This document shows positions 1 to 11,703 of a stretch of 64,000 bases of DNA, piece after piece. Each line of letters opens with the position of its first letter. Within the stretch, counting starts at the first letter, position 1. The DNA is from Amia ocellicauda (taxonomy: Eukaryota; Chordata; Actinopteri; Amiiformes; Amiidae). The stretch spans positions 28,818,707 through 28,882,706 of the forward strand of contig NC_089852.1 of the NCBI RefSeq assembly GCF_036373705.1, read 5' to 3'. A program made the position numbers and the translations under genes. Under the pieces are notes generated by a model that saw only the letters and a program-made list of their open reading frames with translations, had not been told where the DNA came from and did no database searches.

Positions 1-417
1 TATGGGGCTGCGTAGCCGCAGACCAGTCAGGGTGCCCATGCTGACCCCTGTCCACTGCCGAAAGCACCTACAATGGGCACGTGAGCATCAGAACTGGACA
101 CAGAGCAATGGAAGAAGGTGGCCTGGTCTGATGAATCACACGTTCAAGGTGTTGACTTGGCCTCCAAATTCCCCAGATCTCAATCCAATCGAGCATCTGT
201 GGGATGTGCTGGACAAACAAGTCCGATCCATGGAGGCCCCACCTCGCAACTTACAGGACTGAAAGGATGTGGTGCTAACGTCTTGGTGCCAGATACCACA
301 GCACACCTTCAGAGGTCTAGTGGAGTCCATGCCTCGATGGGTCAGGGCTGTTTTGGTGGCAAAAGGGGGACATACACAATATTAGGCAGGTGGTCATAAT
401 GTTATGGCTGATCGGTG
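1..417 (+). mobile_element. Tc1-like element, 5'-truncated by window edge, internally deleted (copy A)
   Basis: The right end of a Tc1/mariner element, finishing with a terminal repeat that reads ...GGTCATAATGTTATGGCTG and then ATCGGTG, followed by a TA target duplication at 418-419. Translation shows the end of the DNA-binding half, then the WSDES motif joined directly to the VLTWPPNSPDLNPIEHLWD motif near 131-147. The central catalytic region with the second Asp is therefore missing. One base is also lost near 101 relative to copy B at 7756-8651. It cannot encode transposase. The left end lies outside the window. Confidence 0.9.
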
Positions 418-427
418 TATGTGTGAA

Positions 428-431
<4 letters not shown>

Positions 432-458
<27 letters not shown>
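432..458. repeat. (TG)n microsatellite
   Basis: About 13 TG units directly after the right end of Tc1 copy A. Confidence 0.9.
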
Positions 459-531
459 AAACAACAGTCCCTTACTTCTTCGCCAGGGACAGGCCCTCGC
501 TCCCTCACCCAGGTTCAGATTGTTCCCTTAC

Positions 532-794
532 CTTCTCCGGGTAGTCTGCCAGCCGCTCATTCAGGTTCTGCGTGGTCTTCCTGCTGTCCTGGCACAGGTG
601 AGACTTCGTCAGGGGGAAGTGGTAGTGGCCACTGTACCTGTGGATGCGCAGCTGCCAGTCTTGCTAGGAGGAGATCCAGGGTAGGTAGATACAGGTGCCG
701 CTGCCCCCCCACCCAACCGTACATGCTGGGCACCCAGTTCTCATGCAGGGCCAAACGGGAGAAGTGCTTCTTATTCTGGTAGATGTGCATGCTG
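532..794 (-). CDS. Two putative exons of an unrecognised protein-coding gene
   Basis: On the minus strand, 794-713 has a good acceptor (TTTCTCTCCACCAG) and translates as SMHIYQNKKHFSRLALHENW followed by VPSMYGW, ending at a weak GTGGGG donor. The next block, 663-532, follows an acceptor reading CTCCTCCTAG, stays open for exactly 44 codons (starting QDWQLRIHRYSGHYHF, ending NLNERLADYPEK) and ends at a GTAAGG donor. The phases agree across the 49-bp gap between the blocks. The composition is protein-like, but I do not recognise the family. NLNERLADYPEK faintly resembles the start of an intermediate-filament rod; this is probably chance. It could also be a pseudogene fragment. The remaining exons would be outside the window or in diverged sequence. 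Confidence 0.35.
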
Positions 795-909
795 CTGGTG
801 GAGAGAAACAGAGAGAAAGCAAGAGAGAGAGATTGTTAGTGAGATTTGTTTTATTCGTTATTGTCAACGTTACATAGCAAGTAGACACTTCCCAGCCCAA
901 GTATACCGG

Positions 910-3261
910 ATTGGGCTGGCACTACGGAGACTGGCTCTAGGCTGGATCTGATGACAGCACAGCTTCCACCTATCTACCCCTCTGACTGGCAGCACACCAG
1001 CCACTGTAACTGCCCAGGTGCCCAGCTGTCAGACAGGAGTGTTGGTCTCTGCTCAGGAGTCTTTTTGACACACGCATCTTCTCCATCTCTCTGCCCTGTT
1101 CACTGTTGGTTTATTACCACACTGCACTGGGTTTTTTGCTACATTAAGTTCCAATAGGTTTTGTGTCTGTGTGTGTGTTTATATGTGTGTGCAATTTCAC
1201 CTGGGCTGTTAATTGTTAAATTCCTAACATTTTCATTTCCTATTATCTGTCTAATATCTTGGCACTTTGTCCTGTGTTGCAGATGACTGATAATCTCAAG
1301 ATACAGAATGCAGACAAACACATACACAGGAACACACACTTATACATAGGAACACACACACACACAGAAACACTCACACACAGAAATACACAAAAACGAA
1401 GCACCTTCAGCTTTGACATGACCCATGAGTTGCTTGTATTTCCTCCTCCATTGCTGCATTATTCCCCCGTGTCCCACTGCAGCCTGGTGATTCTGCCTCA
1501 GCCGCACTGAACACACCCAGGGAGATCAGAGCTATCAAATATACAGCCTCTATCTCCTCCTGACCCTCTCTGTCCTCCAACACCGTTCTCCAACTCTCAG
1601 AAAGAGATACCTCCGTTCACACACACTCTACTAGGTACAAGCCAGTCATGGAAAAATAAGTTGCCTGCAAGATTTGCACAAAAACACAGTGATTGACATT
1701 TGTCCTGAAATTAAATCCTCACTGTATTCCAGTACCTTACCGTGTATTTGTGTTATAATGTTAAACATTTTATTTTTCATGTGTGTATTTTAATTTCTAC
1801 CCAAAATAAAACAAAAAACTTTTTTTGTAAAACATGTATATCTATTTGTGCATGCAATAAGTCTCTACCCATCTCATTCTTTAAGCTGACATATCAGTAT
1901 AGTTTGTGTACATAAAAAAAAAAAAATTGAAATCATGTTCTGTGAATTTTTTTTTTTTTACCAGGGCCGACCACACACAGATGCAGATTGGTTCAGACAG
2001 GTGTGGTCGAATACCTAGCAGTAAAGGGAGATCGCCCCAGATTGCAGAGGGCTTATCACTCTGATCACTCAGGATGCACGGGGGAAATTAAAACTGATCA
2101 AATCTCTTTAAGCAGTGTCCTCTCGCATTGTGTCTCTAACCTGCCACATTTCTCCTGTGCAGAAGTTCCTGTTTCTGCCGGTGCACCCTGGGCATAGCAT
2201 GGTGGATCAGAGCAGGTAAAGGAATGTAAGCAGAGTGCATCTCAAACATCTCAACCATTCACTTCCTCTGTGAAGAAAACAGCAGGAGTGAGTTTCCAGG
2301 TCCTGCACAGGTTGTAAGGCAGGTATACAGGTGAGAGCTGAACACCTGGATGGGGTGGAGCTACAAGGTGGCTACAGAAGCAGATGGGAGGTAACCAGCT
2401 GCCCGTGTCTGTGGGTGGGAAGAAGAAGCCTTGGCAGTATTAGAATAAAGGGACATTATCACTATCCTGGCCCTGTCTCACTGCGGCCCCGGGACAGACC
2501 GGCCCTGTCTCACTGCCTTGTCCAAAGCAGGGCTTGCTTGGGAGGATTTGACTGTTGTCACTCTTCTCCAGAAATCTGTTTCATTGTTGTTATTGTTGTC
2601 TTCTGCTCCTTCTTCTTCTAATTATTATTATCATCATCGTCATCAAACATCATCATCATAGTTAAGGGCAACAGCTAAGAAATAAATCATAATCCTCGCC
2701 ACCCTGCAGTGACGCATTCCCTGAGACACACCTTAAAGAAGGCTCCTACTGCGCTCGCCCTGGCCTGTCTCCAGATTAGCAATATCCTGCTGGCACCAGA
2801 GCAGACCAGGGCACAGCGTCCGTTCTGGGCAGCACACCTCTCTGCACATTCAGCATTACTGCTCCCCCTAAAGACTCCTGAGACCACAATACCAGGCTAC
2901 GTGCTGGTAAAGTGTCATTAGGCAGGGTTGTTAAAGGCCAGTAACCCATTATTCCTCATTTTAAAAATAACAGTTATATTTACTATATTACAAAGACAGC
3001 AACAACATATGACCTAGCGTTGTTTGCTGCAGTGCACAATGTATTTCTGTACTGGCGATGTAAACCCCTTGTAATGTGTTTTCGTAGTACTTTGTACCTT
3101 AAGACACACCGAAACTGTTCACGTGTGTTCCTGTTGATTGAACAATATATAAACTACAGGATTTGGCTTTGAAGACAACATTTTTTTTTAGAAGACTGTT
3201 CAGTTATGATTTACACATTACCTAGATTTGTACCAGGAATAACATGCTACAAAAATTAGAG

Positions 3262-3337
<76 letters not shown>

Positions 3338-3480
3338 ACACCCGTCTTGGACATATGTACCGTAACCTACAGAGGTCTCTTTCCTAAACTTTTCACAGGC
3401 AACAACTCAAGTAGGTTTGTTTAAAGGGTAATACAGTCTCGACCCCTCCAGCTGTTTCTCTTCCGCCTTCAAAAATGCCT
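910..3480. other. Intergenic, no gene seen
   Basis: Moderately AT-rich spacer between the unrecognised exons and eif1. It holds (CA)n-like tracts around 1320-1390, short A and T runs around 1910-1960, and the (TA)n tract at 3268-3334. No open frame with splice sites or recognisable protein similarity was found on either strand. Confidence 0.6.
3268..3334. repeat. (TA)n microsatellite
   Basis: About 33 uninterrupted TA units, 220 bp upstream of the eif1 core promoter. Confidence 0.95.
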
Positions 3481-3486
3481 TCGCTC

Positions 3487-3600
3487 TTACGTAAGGCGAC
3501 GGCCCGTCTTTACGTCAGGATGACGCTGACGTTGACGGGCGAGGAGGCAGGGTATAAAAGGAACCGTTTCTGCGCTAGAGCCCACAGCCGCCATCTTGTG
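3487..3600 (+). promoter_or_regulatory. eif1 core promoter: CRE half-sites, TATA box, YY1-type element
   Basis: TATAAAA lies at 3553-3559, which places the start of transcription near 3583. Upstream are TACGTAA at 3488-3494, TACGTCA at 3511-3517 and three TGACG half-sites at 3521-3537, all resembling CREB/ATF sites. A GCCGCCATCTTG element at 3587-3598, close to the expected start site, matches the YY1 consensus common in genes for the translation machinery. The match to a gene of this kind is strong; occupancy by these factors is inferred. Confidence 0.75.
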
Positions 3601-3722
3601 AAGAGGATTTGAGAGCAGCAGTCTCCGCACAGACCGCAGAATCCAGCAGCAACAAAACAACTCGACACAAACCCGCCGCTCCCACACCAGTTATCTTCCG
3701 AGAGGAAAGCGAATCTTATCGT

Positions 3723-5614
3723 ATGTCCGCTATCCAGAACCTCCAAACTTTCGGTATGGTTTATATTAAATCTCTTTAAGCAATAGGATATGTAGTGTTA
3801 TTTGGAAAATGGGCCCGGGGTGCGGGAGTCTTTCTTCTTGTAGGCCTATAGGTTATTGTAATTTTAAAGCGGTGTATAATTTGATTAACATGGGCTCCTG
3901 ATTTAATACTATTAATAGTTTTATACTAAGCTATAACATATCCAGTTATGTATCTAGTGTTGTGATCGGGTTAATTCCGTTTATTAAGGATATTTTCACG
4001 TTTTACATGTAAAGTCTTAATTACGAATCCGAGCCCTGAAATGGCGCAGGGCGGTGGGGTCTGGGCCTGTTCGCCCTGATTTCCGGGCAAGGACCTTGTC
4101 GCGTTTAAAATAAGCCGAGCATAATAAACTCGGTGTGGTAAACAAGTAGGGTTGGCAGGGAAGCGTCGCACGTAAACTGGGTTTGGCCAGATTGGACATT
4201 TGTTGGAAGACGGCGTAATTCGCAATGAAATCTGATGCTTTCTCAAGAAATGGTGGCCAGGAGCACTCGCATTCCTGCCCCGACGAACGGCGAGAGCGGA
4301 GCAACCTGGCCAGCCAATGGCAGCGGGAATGGGGCGGGGCGTGGGGATGACCAGCCAATGGCAGCGGGAATGGGGCGGGGCGTGGGGATGACCAGCCAAT
4401 GGGCCGCCGCAAGGGCGCTTTGCGGCTGTTTATAGCCCGTCTCTGCCTGGGGATTTCAACTCCCCTGATCATGCGCAGTGAGGCTCCAGTCTCGCCCACC
4501 GCCATTTTGTCACGTCTCCGTGACTCGGACTTTGTATAGGACTTTGTATATAATTCCTTTGTATAGGAATAATGAACCACTTACGAAACGCGTAACTTTA
4601 CAAATCCATTTTTTTCCCGTTCCCTCCCCCAATTATTGGACCTTAGTTTTAATTTTTAATACTTGTTCCCATTACTCGGCGTTGTAAAATGTGTAAACTC
4701 ATCCGGGTATTTAGGCCTAATCTTAAAACCTGGCACTGTTTTTCTGTCGCCCACTTCGCGTGCATGATCCAACCCTCTCCCTCTCGATCCTAGACCCCTT
4801 TGCTGATGCAACTAAGGGTGATGACCGGCTCCCGGCTGGGACAGAAGACTACATCCACATAAGAATCCAGCAGCGGAACGGCAGGAAGACTCTGACCACA
4901 GTCCAGGGCATTGCAGATGATTATGACAAGAAGAAACTAGTCAAAGCCTTCAAGAAGGTGAGCCCACACCAGGCTGGTCTTGCAAAGCGTCCTGTAGATG
5001 CATGGCTATAACCTCTCCTTTAGTATTGGAGCTGGGAGAGCTTAATTCTGATTAGGTGGAATGTTTAGTTTCAGACTCTCAAAAATCAAAGCATAATACA
5101 AGTAGTTCAAAATGCATATGTCAACATGTAGATTATATATAGTTAACCTAAAATATAAGCCTACATCCTTGAAATGAGTCTTGTATTCATTGAGGGGAGA
5201 CTTCTACCAGATGTGAAAGTGTGATCTGCCCCTCCTGTAGTGAATGCTAACTCCACTTGCTCTTGGCACAGAAATTTGCCTGCAATGGGACGGTGATTGA
5301 GCACCCAGAGTATGGTGAAGTGATTCAGCTGCAGGGAGACCAGCGCAAGAATATCTGCCAGTTCCTTACTGAGGTAAGTGTGCTCTCCAGGATCACGCTG
5401 CCTGCCCTAATTACTGCTCAAAAGGGAGCTTGGTCTCTTTGTGAGGTTTTTTTTTTTTTTTTTTTTTTCTCCTTTCTTTCCTTTCCCCCCTTTCTCTCTC
5501 CCCCTTAACGACTGAGTGTGAAACTGTAGCTGCTGCCCCAGGGTGACGTGCAACCTTTTCTCTTTCCAGATCGGCTTGGCCAAGGAGGAACAGCTGAAGG
5601 TCCATGGGTTCTAG
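3723..5614 (+). CDS. eif1: Eukaryotic translation initiation factor 1 (eIF1/SUI1)
   Basis: CDS join(3723..3753, 4794..4957, 5272..5373, 5570..5614): 113 codons, the same length as human EIF1. All introns are GT-AG. The protein begins MSAIQNLQTF and ends KVHGF, and carries the SUI1 domain (about residues 28-113) with the RIQQRNGRKTLTTVQGI and GTVIEHPEYGEVIQLQGDQR segments. eIF1 binds the 40S subunit near the P site in the 43S complex and enforces start-codon fidelity. Exon 1 encodes only ten whole codons. The ATG sits in a very poor context (C at -3, T at +4), as is known for eIF1 genes, which repress their own translation through this weakness. A poly(A) signal AATAAA is at 5895-5900. Gast lies about 5.3 kb downstream in the same orientation. 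Confidence 0.97.
4310..4509 (+). promoter_or_regulatory. Promoter-like block inside eif1 intron 1 with duplicated CCAAT/GC-box unit
   Basis: A 41-bp unit with a CCAAT box and GC boxes (GGGGCGGGGC) occurs twice in perfect tandem at 4310-4350 and 4351-4391, followed by a third CCAAT at 4392-4402. Downstream are a TATA-like TTTATAG at 4429-4435, an NRF1-like ATGCGCAG at 4471-4478, and a YY1-type CCGCCATTTTG at 4499-4509. This order mimics the main eif1 promoter. It could be an alternative promoter or an intronic enhancer; no coding alternative first exon is evident. Confidence 0.5.
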
Positions 5615-5894
5615 GTGATGTGGGGAGCCCTGACCGTGCCGCTTGACGTTTGCAGCCCTTGCAGTCCTTGGATAATGACGGCCTCCAAATTAAGACTCTT
5701 AACTCTTTCCTCCCCTTGGAAGAGGGGGCCATCCAGTGCATTTAAGGACAGATAGCTCAATGTGACCAGGAATCGACTATAATGCAAGAGGAACCGCCGA
5801 TTTTTAGTTTTAACCTTTTTCTTTTCGTGACCTTTAAGTGTGCTTCTTTTCAAGCACGATTCCATGTTTCTTTTTTTTTTGTACAATGTTTCAA

Positions 5895-5900
5895 AATAAA
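5895..5900 (+). terminator. eif1 polyadenylation signal
   Basis: Canonical AATAAA 281 bp after the eif1 stop codon, followed by a T/G-rich stretch. Confidence 0.85.
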
Positions 5901-5919
5901 ATGAGCAGATGTCATTTTT

Positions 5920-7755
5920 CTGAATGGTTCAGTGTTATTGAGTGAGGGGATCCGTGCAAAATGAGTGGATGAAATGGGCCCAGCACCAGTGTCTTTACTT
6001 GATTCTTTATACAGCATAAATATCTAGTCCTCAAAGTGTCCTTGTTTGGCTGAGTGCGTTTCTAGGATAATTGTGTTCCCTGAGTTGAAGTGCATAGTGC
6101 CTTGAACCACAATTATTTCTAACCATGAAAGGCTGTGGTGTAGCAGCCTCGTGGGTGGTCCTGCAGCACCACAGAGACGCAGTTTCCGTCACTGGTCTGC
6201 TCTCGCACTAGTGTTTAAAATAAATGGCAGTAAATTTAGTTTGAATATTTTGTTTCTGCATAACTGGTTATTACTTTTAAAATGTGAAAGGGTCTTGCTC
6301 AATTAGTGTGAAATACTGGTGATCTTGAGTCAGTTTGCATTTTAGCATTTTTCTGATTAATCCTTCCCATTGAAAACAATAACCCTCCCTACTTGGTCAT
6401 GCCTGAAATTTCAGTTTTTGGGTGTTATCTTTTAAAGCAAGAGGAATCTAGGGAACTGCTTAGTGGCTGTCCATTTATCACATCACCTCCCTACTACTGG
6501 AGATGCAGGTTGTGCCTGTGCGTTACAGGTTAGTTTATGGAGTCATTGTGAACAAATGAGTCCGGTATATTGGATCAAAGGGGAGAAGCATTTATTTAAT
6601 CTACTGCATGATGGATTCTACCCAGTAAATAACAGTAGTGTGGGGGGCCTGACCTTTTCTTTGTTCATTTGGCACCTGGCTTGTGCACAGGAATGTTAAG
6701 GGGGGGCAGGTGACTAATGAGATTTTGCTGTGGAAAGTGAACTGTTTGGCCATCTTGGTTAATGTGGAGCTGCAGTAAGCAGAGGGTGCCTGTCTTCACT
6801 GGGCTGCAGCCACGGTTTCTGTAAATCACCAATCAAACAGAGCTGTTAACAAAGCCCGCCGATGGACCCTGGGTTGGGAAGTGCCCACGAGGGGGGGGGG
6901 GGGGGGGTTGAAGGGACCATGCACTTGCGGTGCATGAGATGAGATCAATAGGCCTCCGGTTATTGACGAGCTGGTACGCAGCTGCAAATGCCTGCGGTTG
7001 TGCTCATCTGTTTGAAGTCAATAAGGAGGCTTCATGAAGCCCCGCCAGGCCTGGTAATAAAACAGCCTCCAGGTGCTTTGTTATGGATTCACAGGAAGAG
7101 ATGAGTAGAGCAGATCGTTAGCATTATTTTATTTTTATGATTATTGTTTTTTTTTTTTCCCTGTCGGGCTGAGTGAGTTTCACCGGCTGAGCAGGCAGGA
7201 GGCATGGCAGGCAGTCGGTGACAGACTCAGTACCGGCGGCAAGAGTACCTGCTGGGATCGTGTGTAAATGTGCAATTACTGTGTCACCATCATCCTCAGT
7301 CTCCAGCACAGTGAGCATCAAAGCCTGGAGCCAGGGGTTATCACGCACTGACACACAGCCCCCCACCATAGAAATAAATACACATCAGGATGTACGGATA
7401 GGTATAAACATCTTCAGGTTGCTTACGAGAGCCTTTTGTTGTCTTGTCAGGAGGCTGAGGCGGAGGGTAAACCGCTCCGATCAAAAGGAGACCAGTTGCA
7501 CTTGAAGGTTTAAAAACGCTGTTTTGGTGAGCGACTGTTGAGCTCTCCACTGGCTGAACAAAAGCCGGGCATGTTTTCCCCTCGCTGGCGGGGCTGGCAG
7601 GCGTGGGTGCGGAAAGCAGACGCACTGAGCGCCGCCTTCCTGTTTTGCCCACAATTATAAATGATAACGATACCATTTACTTGGAAAGCACTTGGCATAT
7701 GCAGAATCACAAAACACTTTACACACACAAGAGTAATACAGAATATATACATATA
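5920..7755. other. Intergenic between eif1 and a Tc1 element, no gene seen
   Basis: No spliced or single-exon coding potential recognised. It contains a run of 17 G residues at 6891-6907 and a short T run near 7146-7158. Confidence 0.55.
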
Positions 7756-8651
7756 CACCGATCAGCCATAACATTATGACCACTGACAGGTGAAGTGAAT
7801 AACACTGATAATCTCGTTATCATGGCACCTGTCAGTGGGTGGATATATTAGGCAGCAAGTGAACATTTTGTCCTCAAAGTTGATGTGTTACAAGCAGGAA
7901 AAATGGGCAGCGTAAGGATCTGAGCGACTTTGACAAGGGCCAAATTGTGATGGCTAGACGACTGGGTCAGAACATCTCCAAAACTGCAGCTCTTGTGGGG
8001 TGTTCCCGGTCTGCAGTGGTCAGTACCTATCAAAAGTGCTCCAAGGAAGGAAAAGCGGTGAACCGGCGACAGGGTCATGGGCGGCCAAGGCTCATTGATG
8101 CAGGTGGGGAGCGAAGGCTGGCCCGTGTGGTCCGATCCAACAGACGAGCTACTGTAGCTCAAATTGCTGAAGAAGTGGATGCTGGTGCTGATAGAAAGGT
8201 GTCAGAACACACAGTGCATCGCAGTTTGTTGCGTATGGGGCTGCGTAGCCGCAGACCAGTCAGGGTGCCCATGCTGACCCCTGTCCACTGCTGAAAGCGC
8301 CTACAATGGGCACGTGAGCATCAGAACTGGACCACAGAGCAATGGAAGAAGGTGGCCTGGTCTGATGAATCACGAGTTCAAGGTGTTGACTTGGCCTCCA
8401 AATTCCCCAGATCTCAATCCAATCGAGCATCTGTGGGATGTGCTGGACAAACAAGTCCGATCCATGGAGGCCCCACCTCACAACTTACAGGACTTAAAGG
8501 ATCTGCTGCTAACGTCTTGATGTCAGATACCACAGCACACCTTCAGAGGTCTAGTGGAGTCCATGCCTCAACGGGTCAGGGCTGTTTTGGCGGCAAAAGG
8601 GGGACCTACACAATATTAGGCAGGTGGTCATAATGTTATGGCTGATCGGTG
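7756..8651 (+). mobile_element. Tc1-like element with 26-bp perfect terminal repeats, internally deleted (copy B)
   Basis: Perfect 26-bp inverted repeats at 7756-7781 and 8626-8651 begin CACCGATCAGCCATAACATT and are flanked by TA duplications. From 7947 the frame encodes the paired helix-turn-helix half of a transposase ([20 protein letters not shown] onwards) but stops at 8292 (PVHC then a stop). After the WSDES motif near 8360, sequence jumps to VLTWPPNSPDLNPIEHLWD, so the central catalytic region is deleted at 8371-8375. At 896 bp it is much shorter than an intact element. Copy A has the same joint. It is dead as a gene but carries both ends needed for movement in trans. Confidence 0.93.
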
Positions 8652-8659
8652 TATATTCC

Positions 8660-11150
8660 CAAGAGGATAAACAAGACCTATACGGCCACTTAGAAGATGG
8701 GAAGATAAACTTTGCAGGCGTGACATGGAAAAGAGAAGTAGACTGAAGCAAGTCAAAACATCTGGCCTTTATCTAGCAGTGGGTTGATATGGGCTGATGG
8801 TGATGATATATATACATACATACACACACACACACATACCTTGTCTTTTTCCACAAATGTCAGTGTGAAATCCCCTCTGTTGGCTGAACAGGCTTTGAGG
8901 ATAGCAGGGATAGTGGACCCCCGAAAGGCAAACAGCACAGGGCACTCCCTCTGTGTGCACTTCGCACTGCTCCAGATTACTGGCTTTAAGGCACAGAGCG
9001 TACAAATAGCAGAACAAAGCTGCTCAATATGAAGTGTTTGAAAAGGAGTGGGAAAAAATGAAAAAACAAAAGGATTTCTTAAATTATTATTATTATTATT
9101 GGACAACAGAGACACTGAACCCTGCATGTGCTCAATACTGCCCAGTGTGTTATATTTTTCCTTTCTTTCTTTATTCATGGTTTTATACAAGGCAACAAAC
9201 ACTGAAAATAGAAACAAGCATTGCATCCAGTTGACCTGCCACTTAGACCATACAAAGGAATTTGAAGGGATCTGGCTGTATTAACACAACCAGAAGCCAC
9301 AGGCCATCCTAGCGGGGAATGGGCTTCAGGAGGTGAGTGCTGGCAGGGTTTGAAGCGCAACGGCCCTCATCCGTGATTGGGCCTGACCCCTGAGAGAGTC
9401 AGGAAGCGAAGGCAAAGGGAGAGGCGGAAGTGGCTGTGACTCCAACTGCAGTGGGATGTTCAGCACTCCCCCATTAGAAGCAACACTAACCGCACCACAG
9501 CGCAGCCAGGCACACAACACACAAACAAACAATCTGCAGGCCAGAGAGCGGGCCGCTCAGCGCTGGGTTTTGATGTCTTTGTTCCCACGGCTGCAGTGGG
9601 GGCCCTTTGTCAGCCGGCTCCTAGAGAGGAGGCATCTGCAGCATGAAAAGAAGGAAGAGCAGACACGACATGAGTGCCAGCTGCCAGAGGGAGGAGGAGA
9701 GAGGAAGAGAAAGAGGGAGAGTTGAACGATGGTCACATGCGCCGCACCAGGCCACTCGAGTTACTTCATCAAAACATGTTTTTTTTTTGTCTGTGCTTGT
9801 TTCTTTTGTGTTTATTATTACTATCATCATCATTATGATCATTCACATTATTATTATTAATCCTCTTTGTGTGCATAAAATGCCACAAGGAGTTTATTCG
9901 TTGATTGCCAGAGATTGAGAGCCACGAGTCTTAACCAGCTCCCGAGATGAAACGGAGAGGAGGAGATATTGTTCTGCCCCCCTCCTCCAGACACAACAGC
10001 AGAGCAAGGGGGGGCAACCCATTTCCTCTCACTATTCACCACTGACATCTCTTTACCAGATCAACTGCATAAATATATCCAGCAGTTAGCGGGGGAGGAC
10101 ACAGGCCAGCCAGGGAAACAGCATGCGCTGCCCTGGGCTGCAGGCAGAGACAGGAGGCCGAGGCTCCCAGTGAGGGACAGTGCAGAAGGGGGGGAGGGGT
10201 TCTTCACAGTGATGACCACATGAACCTCTGACCAGTTCATGTCAGATTATCATGGGGGTTACAAACGCTAAACTCAGGCACTTCCTCCGAGCTATGATGT
10301 CCATCGCATGTGTAACAGTTAAGGTCGGGGTCAGGGTGACAGACAAGTCTAGGCGGGGTGCAGTGCTTATGTGATCCAAAGAAGTGCATGATGGAATATT
10401 CAGGTGTAACATGTTCTGTGCATTTCCACCACCATTTAAATATCAATATCTGCCCATGAAAGATCCTCAAACAGGGCTAATGGATGTTGTGGACGGATGG
10501 GGTTTCATATTGGTGTTCTGGGCAAATACAAACAAAAACCCTCCACAATCATACCTGACATTTCAAGCCCAATTTCACCCCCGGAGTGAATGTGTGTGTT
10601 TTCCATTTTACCTGTAGTGTTAATATATCACCTAGTTACTACATTGTAAAAAAAAAAAAGAAGTGAACATAAAGCATTGATCTGCTGCTTGTAATTCCCT
10701 TTCCTGCAAAGCTGCCAGCAACCAATCGACCTACTGAGCCCAACTGGACTTGGTCAGATTTCAGCCTCCTCATGCAGGTCGCTCAGGTGAGTAAGTGATA
10801 ACTATAGGGGGTGGAGGCACAGGGTTGCGGCCTTTGAAGACCGTGTGTCCCTGTAACCACTGCTGGACATTGTCATACATAAAGAAGTTTGAAACGTGTA
10901 GTTGCATCATAGCTCAGCAAAACATATATATCAAAACACGCACAAAGGCTTGTGAAGTGTATTGCACGCTAATGAAAGGCAATCGACGGCAATTAAAGAC
11001 AATGCGGCGCGCCTCCCGCAGGCGACGATCGAACCGGTGCCTCTATTACGCACGGGGACCCGGTTTAGCAGCGGATACTCTTGCGCATTGATCGGCATTG
11101 TCCTGTGCCAAATATATTCGTGATAAAGCACTTCATTGCAGGAGGAGGGG
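8660..11150. other. Intergenic between Tc1 copy B and gast
   Basis: No gene recognised. It holds short (TA)n/(CA)n around 8805-8838, a (TTA)n tract near 9082-9100 and another near 9815-9860. The final few hundred bases before 11150 probably hold gast upstream regulatory DNA. Confidence 0.5.
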
Positions 11151-11157
11151 TCAGGTG

Positions 11158-11164
11158 TATATAA
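11158..11164 (+). promoter_or_regulatory. gast TATA box
   Basis: TATATAA, about 100 bp upstream of the donor that ends non-coding exon 1 at 11258. Transcription would start near 11190. Confidence 0.75.
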
Positions 11165-11282
11165 GAAGCGGAGCGATGCGCTGCAACTCACAAGTTTTAC
11201 CTTTAGCATCACCGAGACCGCTGCGCAACAGCGAACTGAGGAGTCTGCACTGCTACAGGTAAGGGACTCGCCACGATGGTAT

Positions 11283-11440
<158 letters not shown>

Positions 11441-11703
11441 ATCAAAATGCTAAGCATAATATTGAAGATTAAAGGTCTGACTGGGTAGATAGATTGTGAA
11501 TGGGGTTATCCTTGTGACCAAAAACTGAGACTGAAATTTAGGTTGCAGTTATATATATTGTTTTTCTGTTTTGTTATGTTGTGTTGTATCCTGTGCAGGT
11601 CTGACAATCTGTGCTGCACTTGCACTGTGTGATCTCTTGTGCTGTACTGATTCGGTGCTGTGCTGTGCTGTATTGGTGCTGACACACTGCTGTCTCCGCA
11701 GAC

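Noticed and set aside
532-591. Type I keratin relic (NLNERLADYPEK)
   Set aside because: Mammalian EIF1 neighbours keratins, and the segment resembles the rod start, but the match covers about a dozen residues and the sequence around it does not fit a keratin head or rod.
4017-4580. 187-codon minus-strand open frame over the eif1 intron
   Set aside because: It arises from the GC-rich tandem 41-bp promoter units, giving repeated peptides; no family and no splice signals.
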